NCBI RefSeq assembly: GCF_000015565.1
Contig: NC_008786.1
Coordinates: forward strand, 3,832,501 to 3,896,500
Direction of reading: 5' to 3'
Source of the DNA: Verminephrobacter eiseniae EF01-2
GTDB taxonomy: Bacteria; Pseudomonadota; Gammaproteobacteria; Burkholderiales; Burkholderiaceae_C
Length of the DNA: 64,000 bases
The number at the start of each line of letters is the position of its first letter. The first letter of the stretch is position 1. The notes below the pieces were generated by a model that saw nothing but the letters and a program-made list of their open reading frames with translations, was not told where the DNA came from and did not search any database. Positions 1-9,791 of the stretch are shown here, one piece after another. A program made the translations under genes and the position numbers.

Positions 1-440
1 TCCTGATTCACGAACCATGAACGTTTCAACAAGATGGCCATGGGCTTTTGGCGCAGCAACCGCAGTGGGCTCCATTGGCCCATTGGCTCTACCCGGTTAC
101 CCGGTGCGGTTTCTTTTGCCCGGCATCGCGCTCTTTGGCACGATCATCGCCGCTTCTGCGGTGCAGAGCGTGTGGATCGGCTTGCACGACCGGGACGGCA
201 TCGGCGCAAAGACCTGGGTCGGTTCGGATGACTACCGGGAATGACTCGACGACCCGCAGTGCTGCCGGTCGTTGACGAACAATGTCATCCGGGTGCTGGT
301 GTCCATGCGCGCGCCTGCCATGGGTCTGGCGCTCGCGCTGGCCACCACGATGGCATTCCTTGCGGCTTCGTGCCCCCGCAGGACGATCTCTTGCGCCTGA
401 CGGTTTTCTTCATCGCGCATGGGGGTCAATGGGGGTCAAT
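1..440. other. Stretch without a supported gene
   Basis: I see no recognisable gene here. The longest sensible reading is a 75-residue frame at 17..244 (+) with two short hydrophobic segments, but it has no clear ribosome binding site and resembles no family I know. The right-hand part runs into the tandem repeat and the glycoside hydrolase remnant, so the whole stretch is probably decayed sequence. Confidence 0.4.
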
Positions 441-449
441 GGGGGTCAT
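421..449. repeat. 10-bp tandem repeat, GGGGGTCAAT
   Basis: Two exact copies of GGGGGTCAAT are followed by a third partial copy (GGGGGTCA). The repeat sits at the left edge of the recognisable part of the glycoside hydrolase remnant and may mark the deletion or slippage point that truncated it. Confidence 0.8.
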
Positions 450-765
450 CTGCAAGGATGCGTGGACTCAGGCAATCGAGGCGTTCGCTCGCGCAGGAGG
501 AACGGTGATCGCCGGCGCCCGCACCGGCACACGCGATGCCAACCGCCACGTCATTCGGGACACTGCGCCCGGCCGCGCGCTGCCCGCGCCATGTGGCGTG
601 GAGGTGCAGGAGTTTGGCCTCATGCCTTCGTCGGCAGACGGGGCGGACATCGAAGGCGTTCCCGTCGGTGTCGAACGACGGACCGATCGCGTACATGGCA
701 CCGGTGCGCTCAGGCGCGCGGCGCATGGCTGCGCCGTCATCAAACCGGCCAGCGCGCACGCATGA
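439..765 (+). pseudogene. Remnant of a GH42-like beta-galactosidase (trimerisation domain)
   Basis: The frame from 439 reads AFARAGGTVIAGARTGTRD and then CGVEVQEFGLM. I recognise the pattern of the beta-galactosidase (GH42) trimerisation domain, where a glycine-rich strand precedes a G-D-N segment and a G-V-x-V-x-E-Y-like segment. Only about 65 residues match. The catalytic TIM barrel is absent upstream and the frame loses similarity after about position 640. It lies immediately before a GntR/FadR regulator that may once have controlled a sugar-use operon containing it. Assignment is from memory of the family and is moderately secure. Confidence 0.55.
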
Positions 766-810
766 ATTCCGGCAGGATGGGCACGCCAATCTTTTCTTCG
801 AGCCACCACC

Positions 811-1557
811 ATGGGACTGCACCAATCTGACCTCGGGTACCGTTGCCCACCGGAACGCAAAAGCAGGCATTCGCGCATCGTGCACGAACTCGGCATTCGA
901 ATCGTGGCGGGGGACTACAAGCCCGGGGAGAAACTGCCGCAGGAGGCGCGGCTTTGCGCAACTTACTCGGTCAGCAGGCCCGTCCTGCGCGAAGTCATGC
1001 GCGTGCTCGTCGCCAAGGGCCTGGTGATATCCCGGCAAGGCGCTGGCGCAATCGTCAGGGAGCGGATCGACTGGCACTTGCTCGATCCCGATGTCTTGTA
1101 CTGGATGATCCAGTCCAGACCGGCGCAAGAGTTCGTCGAGACGCTGATGACGATGCGGCGAATCTTTGAGCCGGCCACGGCGGCGCTTGCGGCAAAGGTA
1201 GCTTCCGCGCAAGCGCTGGAGAAAATCGCACAGGCATTCGCCGGGATGGAAGCGGCCAGCACGCCCCAAGAGCTGCTCGAGCCCGACCTGGCGTTCCACC
1301 GGAGCATCGCCCAGGCCACCGGCAACGACCTGGTCGCCTACATTGCAAACATGCTGTCGCTTGCGTTGAGCGAGTCCATCAAACTCAGCAGCAAGCACCC
1401 GAACACACACGCATTGTCCCTGCCCCGCCACAAGGCGATTCTCACCGCGCTGGTGAACCGTGACCCGCTCGCCGCGCGCCAAGCGACGCTTGTGCAACTC
1501 GACGAAACCCACGGTGACATTGCGCGCATCCTCGATTCCGGCATCGATCTGGCGTAA
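811..1557 (+). CDS. GntR-family transcriptional regulator, FadR/FCD subfamily
   Basis: This 248-residue protein is a DNA-binding repressor of the FadR/FCD type. Residues 20-85 form the winged helix-turn-helix (PGEKLPQEARLCATYSVSR, then VLREVMRVLVAKGLV). Residues 110-240 form the all-helical FCD ligand-binding domain, with the acidic and histidine residues that usually hold a metal (DLAFHRSIAQATGN, then RHKAILTALVNRD). The segment IDWHLLDPDVLYWM between the domains is typical of the galactonate-regulator (DgoR-like) branch. The ATG at 811 gives the usual length. Its neighbour is the remnant of a beta-galactosidase-like gene, so the regulator may be an orphan whose target operon has been lost. 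The ligand is unknown. Confidence 0.9.
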   Translation: MGLHQSDLGYRCPPERKSRHSRIVHELGIRIVAGDYKPGEKLPQEARLCATYSVSRPVLREVMRVLVAKGLVISRQGAGAIVRERIDWHLLDPDVLYWMIQSRPAQEFVETLMTMRRIFEPATAALAAKVASAQALEKIAQAFAGMEAASTPQELLEPDLAFHRSIAQATGNDLVAYIANMLSLALSESIKLSSKHPNTHALSLPRHKAILTALVNRDPLAARQATLVQLDETHGDIARILDSGIDLA

Positions 1558-1836
1558 CGCAGCGACCCATTCGCCGCCACGGCACGGGTGCGCAAGCCCA
1601 AGGGCGCATCGAACATTGCGTCAACGAAGCCCATGGGTTCGTCGGACGCCTCGATCGCCTGCTCCGCATGGCCGTTGGCGCCGGCGCCGGGCAAGGCCCG
1701 GTGCACATCGATGGTCTTGGCCAATCCGTCGCCGGGCGCGATCGTGCCGTTGCTGCTGGAGTAAACACTGTGCGCCGGAGCCGGAGCGCTTGCCGGGGTG
1801 GCGGCAAGATACCGCCGCTGCCGATGGCTCGGTCGC

Positions 1837-3273
<1,437 letters not shown>

Positions 3274-3361
3274 CTACCGGGCGGCCTCGGTCATGCGAAT
3301 GTCGGGCGGACGTTGGGCATGCACATTGCCGGGCACGCCGAATTTTCGCCCGCCGAGGACT

Positions 3362-3527
3362 CTAGTGTCGCGTCACCGATCATCTGTCGGTCCGCGCTGG
3401 CCATCGAAGCGCATCGCGGCGTTGCATCGCTTGCCAATACGCTCGGTATTGGCTGCGCGATGCGCCTTGCGCTGCGCTCCGATGGCTGCGCGCAGCCTAC
3501 AACATCTGATCGGTGACGCGACACTAG
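3362..3527. mobile_element. MITE-like element, copy 1 (argG-murB intergenic)
   Basis: The core is 158 bp (3366-3523) and is bounded by CTAG on both sides. Its ends are perfect inverted repeats: TGTCGCGTCACCGATCA at the left and its complement TGATCGGTGACGCGACA at the right. There is no transposase frame. The inner part is nearly the same as copies 3 and 4 but in the opposite orientation. The CTAG flanks look like a 4-bp target duplication, which would suit mobilisation by an IS5-type transposase supplied elsewhere; that last point is inference. Confidence 0.88.
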
Positions 3528-3651
3528 GCCAATGGCCGGCGTCTGCGAGCATACCCTGCCCGGCTCCTGTCTGAAGTCCGGCCGGACCAGCACCTGATAT
3601 CGACCGGCCCGGCGCCCCGCAGCCCTGCGGCCAACCCCATCCCGCCCCGCC

Positions 3652-4734
3652 CTACACCACCACCGGCTCGGGTTCGAGCCGGATGCCGAAGCGCTCGTAG
3701 ACACTGGTTTGTATGGCTTTGGCCAGCGTCATGACCTCGCCGCCGGTCACGCTGTCACCGTTGCTGCCCCGGTTCACCAGCACCAGGGCCTGCTTTTCAT
3801 ACACGCCGGCCTTGCCGATCGTTTTGCCCTTCCAGCCGCAGACCTCGATCAGCCAGCCGGCGGCCAGTTTGAAGCTGCCGTCGAGCATGGGGTAATGCAC
3901 AACCCTGGGGTCGCGCGCGATGATGTCGGCGCATTGGTCGGGCGACACCGTGGGGTTTTTGAAGAAGCAGCCGACGTTGCCGAGCACCGCCGGGTCCGGC
4001 AGCTTGGCGCGGCGGATGTCGCAGACCCAGTCGAAGATTTGTCTGGCATCGGGGTGCGCGACACCGGTCTCGACGCAGCGACGCTCCAGGTCGAGATAGC
4101 CCAGCACGGGCTTCCAGGGCCGGGGCAGCCGAAACCGCACATGGGTGATCACGGCCCTGCCCGCCAGGCCCATGCCACGGGGCAAGCCGCTGCCGGTCTG
4201 CGCACCAGGGTCGGCAGCGGCGGCATGCCGGAAAACGGAATCCCGGTAAGCGAAGCCGCAGCCGGCTGCATCCAGCGTGAAAGCCTGGCCCGTGGCCAGA
4301 TCGATGGCGTCCAGCGACTCGAAGCGGTCTTGCAACTCGACCCCATAGGCGCCGATGTTTTGCACCGGCGACGCACCCACCGTGCCCGGGATCAGGGCCA
4401 GGTTCTCCAGCCCCGGAAGCCCCTGCGCCAGCGTCCAGGTCACGAAGTCGTGCCAGTTCTGGCCCGCAGCGGCCTCGATGATCCAGGCTTTGGGGCCTGC
4501 TGCCAGCACACGCAGCCCCATGATCTCCATCTTGAGCACCACCGGCTTGACATCGCCCGTCAGGACGATGTTGCTGCCGCCGCCCAGCACCAGTTTCGGC
4601 AACGGGGCCAGTTCGGCATCGGCGGCTACGGCTTGCAAATCAGCCACAGAGCGCACGCGCACCAGGGCCTGGGCGCGCGCGGCGATGCCAAAGGTGTTCC
4701 AAGGCTGCAAAGAGACGTTGTTCTCGACTACCAT
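3652..4734 (-). CDS. murB: UDP-N-acetylenolpyruvoylglucosamine reductase
   Basis: MurB reduces UDP-GlcNAc-enolpyruvate to UDP-MurNAc with NADPH and FAD in cell-wall synthesis. The 360-residue protein begins [16 protein letters not shown], the usual MurB start. The FAD-binding motif [14 protein letters not shown] follows, then [19 protein letters not shown]. The C-terminal domain carries [10 protein letters not shown] with the proton-donor cysteine/serine position, and LIEVCGWKG. The length fits the E. coli-type enzyme. The frame stays open far upstream of 4734, but only the ATG at 4734 gives the family N-terminus, so I chose it. The gene is divergent from yajQ. Confidence 0.96.
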   Translation of the reverse strand: MVVENNVSLQPWNTFGIAARAQALVRVRSVADLQAVAADAELAPLPKLVLGGGSNIVLTGDVKPVVLKMEIMGLRVLAAGPKAWIIEAAAGQNWHDFVTWTLAQGLPGLENLALIPGTVGASPVQNIGAYGVELQDRFESLDAIDLATGQAFTLDAAGCGFAYRDSVFRHAAAADPGAQTGSGLPRGMGLAGRAVITHVRFRLPRPWKPVLGYLDLERRCVETGVAHPDARQIFDWVCDIRRAKLPDPAVLGNVGCFFKNPTVSPDQCADIIARDPRVVHYPMLDGSFKLAAGWLIEVCGWKGKTIGKAGVYEKQALVLVNRGSNGDSVTGGEVMTLAKAIQTSVYERFGIRLEPEPVVV

Positions 4735-4798
4735 TGGCCCGATTGTCGCATTGGGCCGTCTGCGCCATGCCCCGTGTTTTCCGAGACCGAGAGCCACC

Positions 4799-5284
4799 AT
4801 GCCATCTTTTGACACTGTTTGCGAAGCCAACCTGGTTGACGTCAGGAACGCGGTCGAGAACACCGCCAAGGAAATCGCCACCCGTTTCGACTTCAAAGGC
4901 ACTGCGGCCAGCATAACGATCCAGGAGCGCGAGATCACGCTCATCGGCGACGCCGACTTCCAACTCACCCAGATCGAAGACGTGCTGCGCAACAAGTTGA
5001 CCAAGCGCAGCGTCGATGTGCGCTTTCTCGACATCGGCGAGGTGCGCAAGATCGGCGGCGACAAGGTCAAACAGTTGCTCAAGGTGCGCAGCGGCATCGA
5101 AAGCGAACTGGCCAGGAAGATCCAGAAGCTGCTCAAGGACAGCAAGCTCAAGGTCCAGGGCGCGATCCAGGAAGACAAGGTGCGCGTGACCGGCGCCAAG
5201 CGCGACGACTTGCAGGCCGCGATGGCCCTGATCCGCAAGGAGGTGACCGATGTGCCGCTGTCGTTCGACAACTTCCGCGATTGA
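4799..5284 (+). CDS. yajQ: YajQ family nucleotide-binding protein
   Basis: The 161-residue protein begins [20 protein letters not shown] and contains TRFDFKGT and [20 protein letters not shown], which are signatures of the UPF0234/YajQ family. It consists of two ferredoxin-like alpha/beta domains. Members bind RNA or nucleotides, and some bind cyclic di-GMP in Xanthomonas and Pseudomonas; the role here is not visible from sequence. The ATG at 4799 gives the family start, although the frame is open much further upstream. It starts 64 bp from the divergent murB. Confidence 0.95.
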   Translation: MPSFDTVCEANLVDVRNAVENTAKEIATRFDFKGTAASITIQEREITLIGDADFQLTQIEDVLRNKLTKRSVDVRFLDIGEVRKIGGDKVKQLLKVRSGIESELARKIQKLLKDSKLKVQGAIQEDKVRVTGAKRDDLQAAMALIRKEVTDVPLSFDNFRD

Positions 5285-5324
5285 GCCGGCGCAGCGTCGT
5301 CCTCCCCCCCACCATCCATCGACC

Positions 5325-5999
5325 ATGACCGAGCCACGGACATTGCGCCAGCAGCCAACCGCCCGGCGCGCCTTGGCGGCCCTGTGCGGCGCGCTCTGGC
5401 TGCTGCCCTCGGCGGGCCATGCCCAGTCGGTCACCCTGGCCGGCATGCTCGGCAGCAAAGCCTTGCTGGTGGTGGATGCCAACCCGCCGCGTGCCGTGGG
5501 CGTGGGGGAGCAATACCAGGGGGTGAAAGTGATCGCGACCACCAGGGAAGAGGCGACCGTCGAAATCCGGGGCGTGCGCAACACCCTGCGGCTGGGTGCG
5601 CCGGTGAGCGTCGGCGGGCGCAGCGGCAGCGGCAAGCGCATCACGCTGATCGCCGACAGCCGTGGCCATTTCGTGAACAGCGGCACCATCAATGGGCAGG
5701 TGATGCAGTTCATGATAGATACCGGAGCCTCCACCGTCGCCGTCGGGCGCACGGACGCCGACCGGATGGGGCTGAAATACAAAAACGGCCAGCCGATGCG
5801 CATGAACACCGCCAATGGCATCGGCCAAGGCTGGTGGATGAAGCTCGACTCGGTGCGCATCGGTGATGTCGAGGTGTTTGACGTGGATGCGGTCATCACC
5901 GAGCAACCCATGCCCTATGTGCTGCTGGGCAACAGCTTTCTGACCGAGTTTCAAATGACCCGCATCAACGACCGGTTGGTGCTGGAAAAACGCCAGTGA
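5325..5999 (+). CDS. Retropepsin-like aspartic protease, secreted (TIGR02281-type)
   Basis: The 224-residue protein has a twin-arginine-free signal peptide (ARRALAALCGALWLLPSAGHAQS, cleaved near residue 34) and a C-terminal single-domain aspartic protease. The active-site triad is FMIDTGASTVAVG at about residues 135-147, and the flap-to-end segment is YVLLGNSFLTEFQMTR. Retroviral-type proteases need dimers, so a periplasmic homodimer is expected. The gene lies between yajQ and the HD-GYP-like gene, 40 bp after yajQ, so the three may be co-transcribed. The ATG at 5325 is chosen because an upstream start would destroy the signal peptide. Its substrate is unknown. Confidence 0.88.
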   Translation: MTEPRTLRQQPTARRALAALCGALWLLPSAGHAQSVTLAGMLGSKALLVVDANPPRAVGVGEQYQGVKVIATTREEATVEIRGVRNTLRLGAPVSVGGRSGSGKRITLIADSRGHFVNSGTINGQVMQFMIDTGASTVAVGRTDADRMGLKYKNGQPMRMNTANGIGQGWWMKLDSVRIGDVEVFDVDAVITEQPMPYVLLGNSFLTEFQMTRINDRLVLEKRQ

Positions 6000-6007
6000 G
6001 GGCCGCC

Positions 6008-7000
6008 ATGTCTGCCTCCCCCAACACCGCCGGCAACCCGGACCCCGAGGGCGAGTACGAAGACCTGCTGGGCCTGTGGTCCGATCTGGAATCGGGGCTG
6101 TCCGCGCTGCTGTCCTGGCCATTGCAGGCGCAGGACTTTGCGCAAAAGCTGCGGCAGTTCGATGCCTGGTTGCAGGACCTGGTGGCGCACGACATCGATG
6201 CCGCGCTGTACCTGATGTTTCAGTTGGCGTCGACCTCCACCGTCGGCTACAGCGCTTCGCACGCACTGGTTTGCGGCACGCTGTGCCACATCATGGCGCA
6301 TGAGCTGCAACTGCCCCGGCCAGAGCGCGACAGCCTGGTGCGGGCCGCGCTGACGATGAACATCGGCATGACCGCGCTGCAAAACGAACTGGCCGAACAA
6401 CGCGAACGCCCCAGCGCCATGCAGCAGCAGGCGATCGACAAGCATCCCGCTGCGGGCCAGGCCCTGCTCGAGCGGCTGCACATCACCGACGCGCTGTGGC
6501 TGGCGGTCGTCGGACAGCACCACGCCAGCAGCGCGCAGCGCGTGCCGCTGGCCACGCAGACAGCGCCAGCGCGGCTGGCGCGCATCCTGGGCACCATAGA
6601 CCGCTACGCGGCGATGATCAGCCCGCGAAAATCACGCGCCGGGCGCAGCGCCACCGACTCGGTGCGCGCCATCGTGGGACAGCAAGTCGATCAGCGCGAC
6701 GAACTCAGCCATGCGCTGGTGCGCTGCATCGGACTATGCCCTCCGGGCACCTTCGTCAAGCTGGACAACGGCGATACGGCCCTCGTGCTGCGCCGCAGCG
6801 ACAAGCCCAACCATCCGCTGGTGGCCAGCCTGCTCGAACGCAACGGCAGCCCGTATTCCCGGCCCAGCCTGTACCAGACCGCGAGCGGAAAACCCCGCAT
6901 ACAGTTCGCGCTGGCACGCTCTGCCGTGAGCCTGGAACTCGACCACCGCACCATGGTGCGCCTGGGCTTGTATGCAGCGCAGGCCTGTGTCGACGAATGA
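6008..7000 (+). CDS. HD-GYP-like protein with degenerate catalytic motifs
   Basis: The 330-residue protein shows the helical layout of an HD-GYP phosphohydrolase: SASHALVCGTLCHIMAHEL, then LVRAALTMNIGM, IDKHPAAGQALLERL and VVGQHHAS, followed by the C-terminal region PPGTFVKLDNGDTALVLRR usual in these proteins. The HD pair is replaced (MNIG instead of HDIG) and no GYP triplet follows the HH. It therefore probably does not cleave cyclic di-GMP and may act as a sensor or scaffold. The ATG at 6008 is 8 bp past the stop of the protease gene, which suggests co-transcription. Confidence 0.8.
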   Translation: MSASPNTAGNPDPEGEYEDLLGLWSDLESGLSALLSWPLQAQDFAQKLRQFDAWLQDLVAHDIDAALYLMFQLASTSTVGYSASHALVCGTLCHIMAHELQLPRPERDSLVRAALTMNIGMTALQNELAEQRERPSAMQQQAIDKHPAAGQALLERLHITDALWLAVVGQHHASSAQRVPLATQTAPARLARILGTIDRYAAMISPRKSRAGRSATDSVRAIVGQQVDQRDELSHALVRCIGLCPPGTFVKLDNGDTALVLRRSDKPNHPLVASLLERNGSPYSRPSLYQTASGKPRIQFALARSAVSLELDHRTMVRLGLYAAQACVDE

Positions 7001-7009
7001 CCGGATGGG

Positions 7010-7651
7010 TCACCGAACGGCTTTGCGCCCCCCCAGGCGCGCCTCCTTGCCCGCGATCAGCCGCCGGATATTGTCCCTGTGCCGCCAGGCCAGCAGCAGC
7101 GCCATCGCCCCCATCGCCGCCGCCATCGGTGCCGCGCCCCCCATCAGCAGGTAGCAGACCGGCGCAAACGCCGCAGCCACCAGCGAGGCCAGCGACGAAT
7201 AGCGCGAAACCAGGGCCACGACGAGCCAGGCCACGGCCGTGGCCAGCCCCAACCAGCCGCTGATGCCGAGCAGCACACCCAGCGCCGTGGCCGCGCCCTT
7301 GCCACCGGCAAAGCGGAAGAACACCGGCCACAGATGCCCCACGAATGCCGCCAGCCCCACGCTGGCCGCGCAGCCATCTTCCAGACCATGGGGGCGCCCG
7401 AACTCCAGCACCAGCGCCACCGGCAACCAGCCTTTGAGCGCGTCGAGCAGCAGCGTCACGACCGCCGCAACCGGGCTGCCGGAGCGCAGTACATTGGTCG
7501 CGCCGGGGTTCTTGCTGCCATAGGTGCGCGGATCGCTCAGACCCATGAGCCGCGTCACGATGACCGCGAACGACAGCGAGCCCAGCAGGTAGGCGGCCAC
7601 GGTGGCAAGTACGGGATACAGGGCGGTCAAAACGACTCCTTGGGAATTCAT
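7010..7651 (-). CDS. plsY: Glycerol-3-phosphate acyltransferase PlsY
   Basis: PlsY transfers the acyl group from acyl-phosphate to glycerol-3-phosphate, the first step of phospholipid synthesis, in the inner membrane. The 213-residue protein has several membrane spans and the family motifs GSKNPGATN (residues about 45-53) and GHLWPVFFRFAGGKGAAT (about 105-122). I chose the ATG at 7651. The frame is open upstream and would add a Lys-Pro-Asp repeat segment encoded by the 9-bp tandem repeat, which no PlsY has. Its stop lies 9 bp from the end of the convergent HD-GYP-like gene. Confidence 0.93.
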   Translation of the reverse strand: MNSQGVVLTALYPVLATVAAYLLGSLSFAVIVTRLMGLSDPRTYGSKNPGATNVLRSGSPVAAVVTLLLDALKGWLPVALVLEFGRPHGLEDGCAASVGLAAFVGHLWPVFFRFAGGKGAATALGVLLGISGWLGLATAVAWLVVALVSRYSSLASLVAAAFAPVCYLLMGGAAPMAAAMGAMALLLAWRHRDNIRRLIAGKEARLGGRKAVR

Positions 7652-7660
7652 GGCGGTTTT

Positions 7661-7696
7661 GTCGGGCTTGTCGGGCTTGTCGGGCTTGTCGGGCTT
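7661..7696. repeat. 9-bp tandem repeat, GTCGGGCTT x4
   Basis: Four exact copies of GTCGGGCTT lie 10 bp upstream of the plsY start codon. Because the unit is a multiple of three it keeps the upstream frame open and encodes Lys-Pro-Asp repeats on the minus strand. It occupies the place of the plsY ribosome binding site and leader, so copy-number changes could alter translation. Confidence 0.9.
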
Positions 7697-7843
7697 GCGG
7701 GTGTTGCGCGCCAGGCCCGCTTGCACGCGGCATGGCCCGAGCGGCCACGGCGGCCTATTTTGCCAGCACTGTCTTGCCGCGCCTCAACAAAGAGTCATGG
7801 CCGCAGGCCGCCAACGGCGTTTCGTTTTGCGCAGGTGGTCGAG

Positions 7844-8084
7844 TTATCCACAACGGCCAAGGTTTTAAGGTTTTATATATGTTTTAAGAGTTTTAGAGCG
7901 AAAAACCACCGAAAAATCGTTACAAATCAATGACTTGCATGGGTGCCCGGTTCCTGATGGACGGGCTATCCACAAGCTGGACGCTCGAAACAGGCCGGCT
8001 CCGTCGATTAGGAACCGTTGGCGACAAAATCCCCCGACCAGGTGGCCGCCCTGTCGCCATCTCTGCGTCTATCAGGAACCGGCG
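7844..8084. other. Origin-like region: DnaA boxes, AT-rich tract, short repeats
   Basis: A perfect DnaA box, TTATCCACA, is at 7844-7852 and an eight-of-nine match, CTATCCACA, at 7966-7974. Between them is a clearly AT-rich tract at about 7861-7935 in otherwise GC-rich DNA. ATCAGGAACCGG occurs at 8071-8082 and as its complement at 7947-7958, and ATTAGGAACCG at about 8007. This lies at the 3' side of a broken plasmid replication gene, so I read it as the remains of that plasmid's origin. It is not the chromosomal oriC, as dnaA, dnaN and gyrB are absent. Confidence 0.5.
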
Positions 8085-8672
8085 CGATGACGCGCCTTGC
8101 TCGATGCGCTGGCCGCTGGACTGGTGACGCCGGCACGCTGGCCGCACGGGCCTTGCCAGCAGCGCGGCGGGCAAGCCGATACAGGAACCGGCCTATGCCC
8201 GGCTCGATCAGAAAATACTCGGGATGGACGGTCAAGACGGCCGGGGATTTCACCTCGACCACCTCGCTATAGAGCCACTGCGGCACCTCGATAGAAACGC
8301 TCGTAAGCCGGCCATTGTCGGCATAGGAAACCGTCTCGTAGCGTTAATCAGTCCTACCCCCTTGGCCGTGCGCAAAGCCCGCTTGCCCTTGGCCTGCGTC
8401 ACCATCTCCACGAACGTGGTGCCAAGGCGCTTCAACGCCCCTTCGATTTCCTCGTACTGGCGGCCACCATCGGAGCGGCGGCAGAACTTGAGAATTTCCG
8501 ACATATGCGGTCGAAAGATGCGGCTCGGCTTCTCGCCACGCCCTTCGCGGTAGCGGTTCATGGCGTCGGTCAGATGAGAAATTGCCATCAGCACTATGTC
8601 ATAGTCCCAAACTGAAGCCATGCCGGCCTCGCCTGAACTCGCATTCGATCCGGCCAGCTTGCATTGCATCAC
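8008..8672 (-). pseudogene. repA: Plasmid replication initiator RepA (RPA family), frameshifted
   Basis: Two overlapping frames together match the plasmid 'replication initiator protein A' family. The frame 8250..8672 gives SVWDYDIVLMAISHLTDAMN and RQYEEIEGALKRLGTTF. The frame 8008..8286 continues with VPQWLYSEVVEVKSPAVLTV and EYFLIEPGIGRFLYRLARRA. A small indel at about 8343-8350, near the LINA segment, breaks the frame. The N-terminal hundred or so residues and the C-terminus are also missing or out of frame. The gene cannot make a working initiator. It lies beside DnaA boxes and three toxin-antitoxin genes, as expected for an integrated and decayed plasmid. Confidence 0.8.
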
Positions 8673-8708
8673 CGCCAGCTCACATTATTTGCAAATCACC
8701 CACTTGCA

Positions 8709-8734
8709 CAATCGTACCAATGTTGGTACGATTG
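8709..8734. promoter_or_regulatory. 26-bp palindrome, probable toxin-antitoxin operator
   Basis: CAATCGTACCAA, a two-base TG centre, and TTGGTACGATTG form a perfect 12-bp inverted repeat. It ends four bases before the start codon of the HigB-like toxin gene. The position fits an operator bound by the downstream helix-turn-helix antitoxin for autoregulation. Confidence 0.75.
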
Positions 8735-8738
8735 CATC

Positions 8739-9089
8739 ATGCTTAGCCCAACTCCTCCTATCCTCCTTGTTTTCTTTTTCAAATACGAGTCGGGCAATGA
8801 GCCAGTGCGAGACTGGCTGAAAAATTTGCCAGCCATCGAGCGGAAGGCTATCGGCGAAGATATCAAAACCGTGCAATTCGGCTGGCCATTGGGAATGCCT
8901 TTGGTGCGCAAAATGGGCAAGGATCTTTGGGAAGTGCGTATCCACCTTCAGACTCGAATTGCCCGTGTTTTATTCACCGTCAACGGGAACACCATGGTGC
9001 TGCTCCATGGGTTCATCAAAAAATCCAGCAGCACCCCGGCGGATGACCTCGCGCTCGCGAAAAACCGACTAAAACAAGTCAAGGAGTGA
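8739..9089 (+). CDS. HigB/RelE-type toxin (phage Gp49-like family)
   Basis: The 116-residue protein contains WLKNLPAIERKAIGEDIKTV, LVRKMGKDLWEVRIHL, RVLFTVNGNTMVLLHGFIKK and ends with lysine-rich helix residues. This is the pattern of the HigB-like/Gp49-like branch of RelE-fold mRNA interferases, which cut mRNA on the ribosome. The frame is open from 8664, but the ATG at 8739 gives the family start and sits directly after the operator palindrome. The antitoxin gene follows after 5 bp, in the toxin-first order typical of HigBA. Confidence 0.87.
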   Translation: MLSPTPPILLVFFFKYESGNEPVRDWLKNLPAIERKAIGEDIKTVQFGWPLGMPLVRKMGKDLWEVRIHLQTRIARVLFTVNGNTMVLLHGFIKKSSSTPADDLALAKNRLKQVKE

Positions 9090-9094
9090 AGACC

Positions 9095-9379
9095 ATGGAA
9101 AACAAACACATCGGCAGCAATTTCGACGATTTTCTGGCCGAGGAAGCTTTATTGGAAGACGCGATGGCGACGGCTATGAAGCGGGTCATTGCCTGGCAGA
9201 TTGAGCAGGAAATGAAAGCACAGAAGCTTTCCAAGACGGCCATGGCCACCAAGATGCATACCAGCCGTGCGGCGCTGAATCGGTTGCTCGATGCCACTGA
9301 TACCAGCCTGACCCTGACAACGCTGGCCAGCGCCGCTGCCGCTTTGGGAAAGCGGGTCCGGGTAGAGTTGGTTGTTTGA
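9095..9379 (+). CDS. HigA-like antitoxin, XRE helix-turn-helix
   Basis: The 94-residue protein carries a helix-turn-helix of the XRE type at about residues 42-80 (LSKTAMATKMHTSRAALNRLLD), preceded by an N-terminal helix that probably covers the toxin. It should bind the HigB-like toxin and repress the pair through the 26-bp palindrome. AAGGAG lies about 11 bases before the ATG at 9095. A GTG at 9086 is an alternative start. Confidence 0.87.
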   Translation: MENKHIGSNFDDFLAEEALLEDAMATAMKRVIAWQIEQEMKAQKLSKTAMATKMHTSRAALNRLLDATDTSLTLTTLASAAAALGKRVRVELVV

Positions 9380-9389
9380 TTCCAGCATG

Positions 9390-9698
9390 TCAGGCTGAGG
9401 TATAGCTCGCCAGCGTCGTGAGCGCCTTTTCAAACGTCCGAAAGCGCACCGGGCGGCCTTCGTGGGTGATGGCGTGCAAGGTCTGTCCCTGACGGGCATA
9501 CAAGGCGAAGCCTTGGCCGTCGTCGGGGTAAAGCACGGCCTACACGCGCTCCGCGTTCGGGGTGTCGCAAGCGGCATTCAGGCGGTGGAACGTCCACGCC
9601 CTGCCCTTCCTTACCTTCGGTTCGATCTGCTCAAAAAAAGCGTTTGCCATCGTCTCTGCCTGTTCGGTCGATACGCCCAATTCTTGGTTCGTGTTCAT
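9390..9698 (-). pseudogene. Unknown ~100-residue protein interrupted by one amber stop
   Basis: From the ATG at 9698 the minus strand reads 51 codons, then TAG at 9540-9542, then about 49 codons to TGA at 9390. The frame is otherwise unbroken. Before the stop it reads NAFFEQIEPKVRKGRAWTFH, and after it PDDGQGFALYARQGQTLHAI and RPVRFRTFEKALTTL. I do not recognise the family. Its place among plasmid-type genes suggests an accessory plasmid protein. Either it is a young pseudogene or the stop is a sequencing or suppressor case. Confidence 0.6.
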
Positions 9699-9791
9699 CT
9701 CTGCAGCTCCTGAAAAAACCGGCGTTAGCGCGCCGGGTTGGTATTGGTGACAAGTAGATCTCGCCGGCGAGATTCGTTTGTCACCACATCG

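Noticed and set aside
3362..3527. Complete insertion sequence
   Set aside because: The element is only about 160 bp with no transposase frame, so a non-autonomous MITE-like element fits better.
3652..5358. 568-residue version of MurB
   Set aside because: The first 200 or so residues are antisense to yajQ; the MurB family start is at 4734.
7844..8084. Chromosomal replication origin
   Set aside because: There are only two DnaA-type boxes and none of dnaA, dnaN or gyrB nearby; the broken plasmid repA explains them better.
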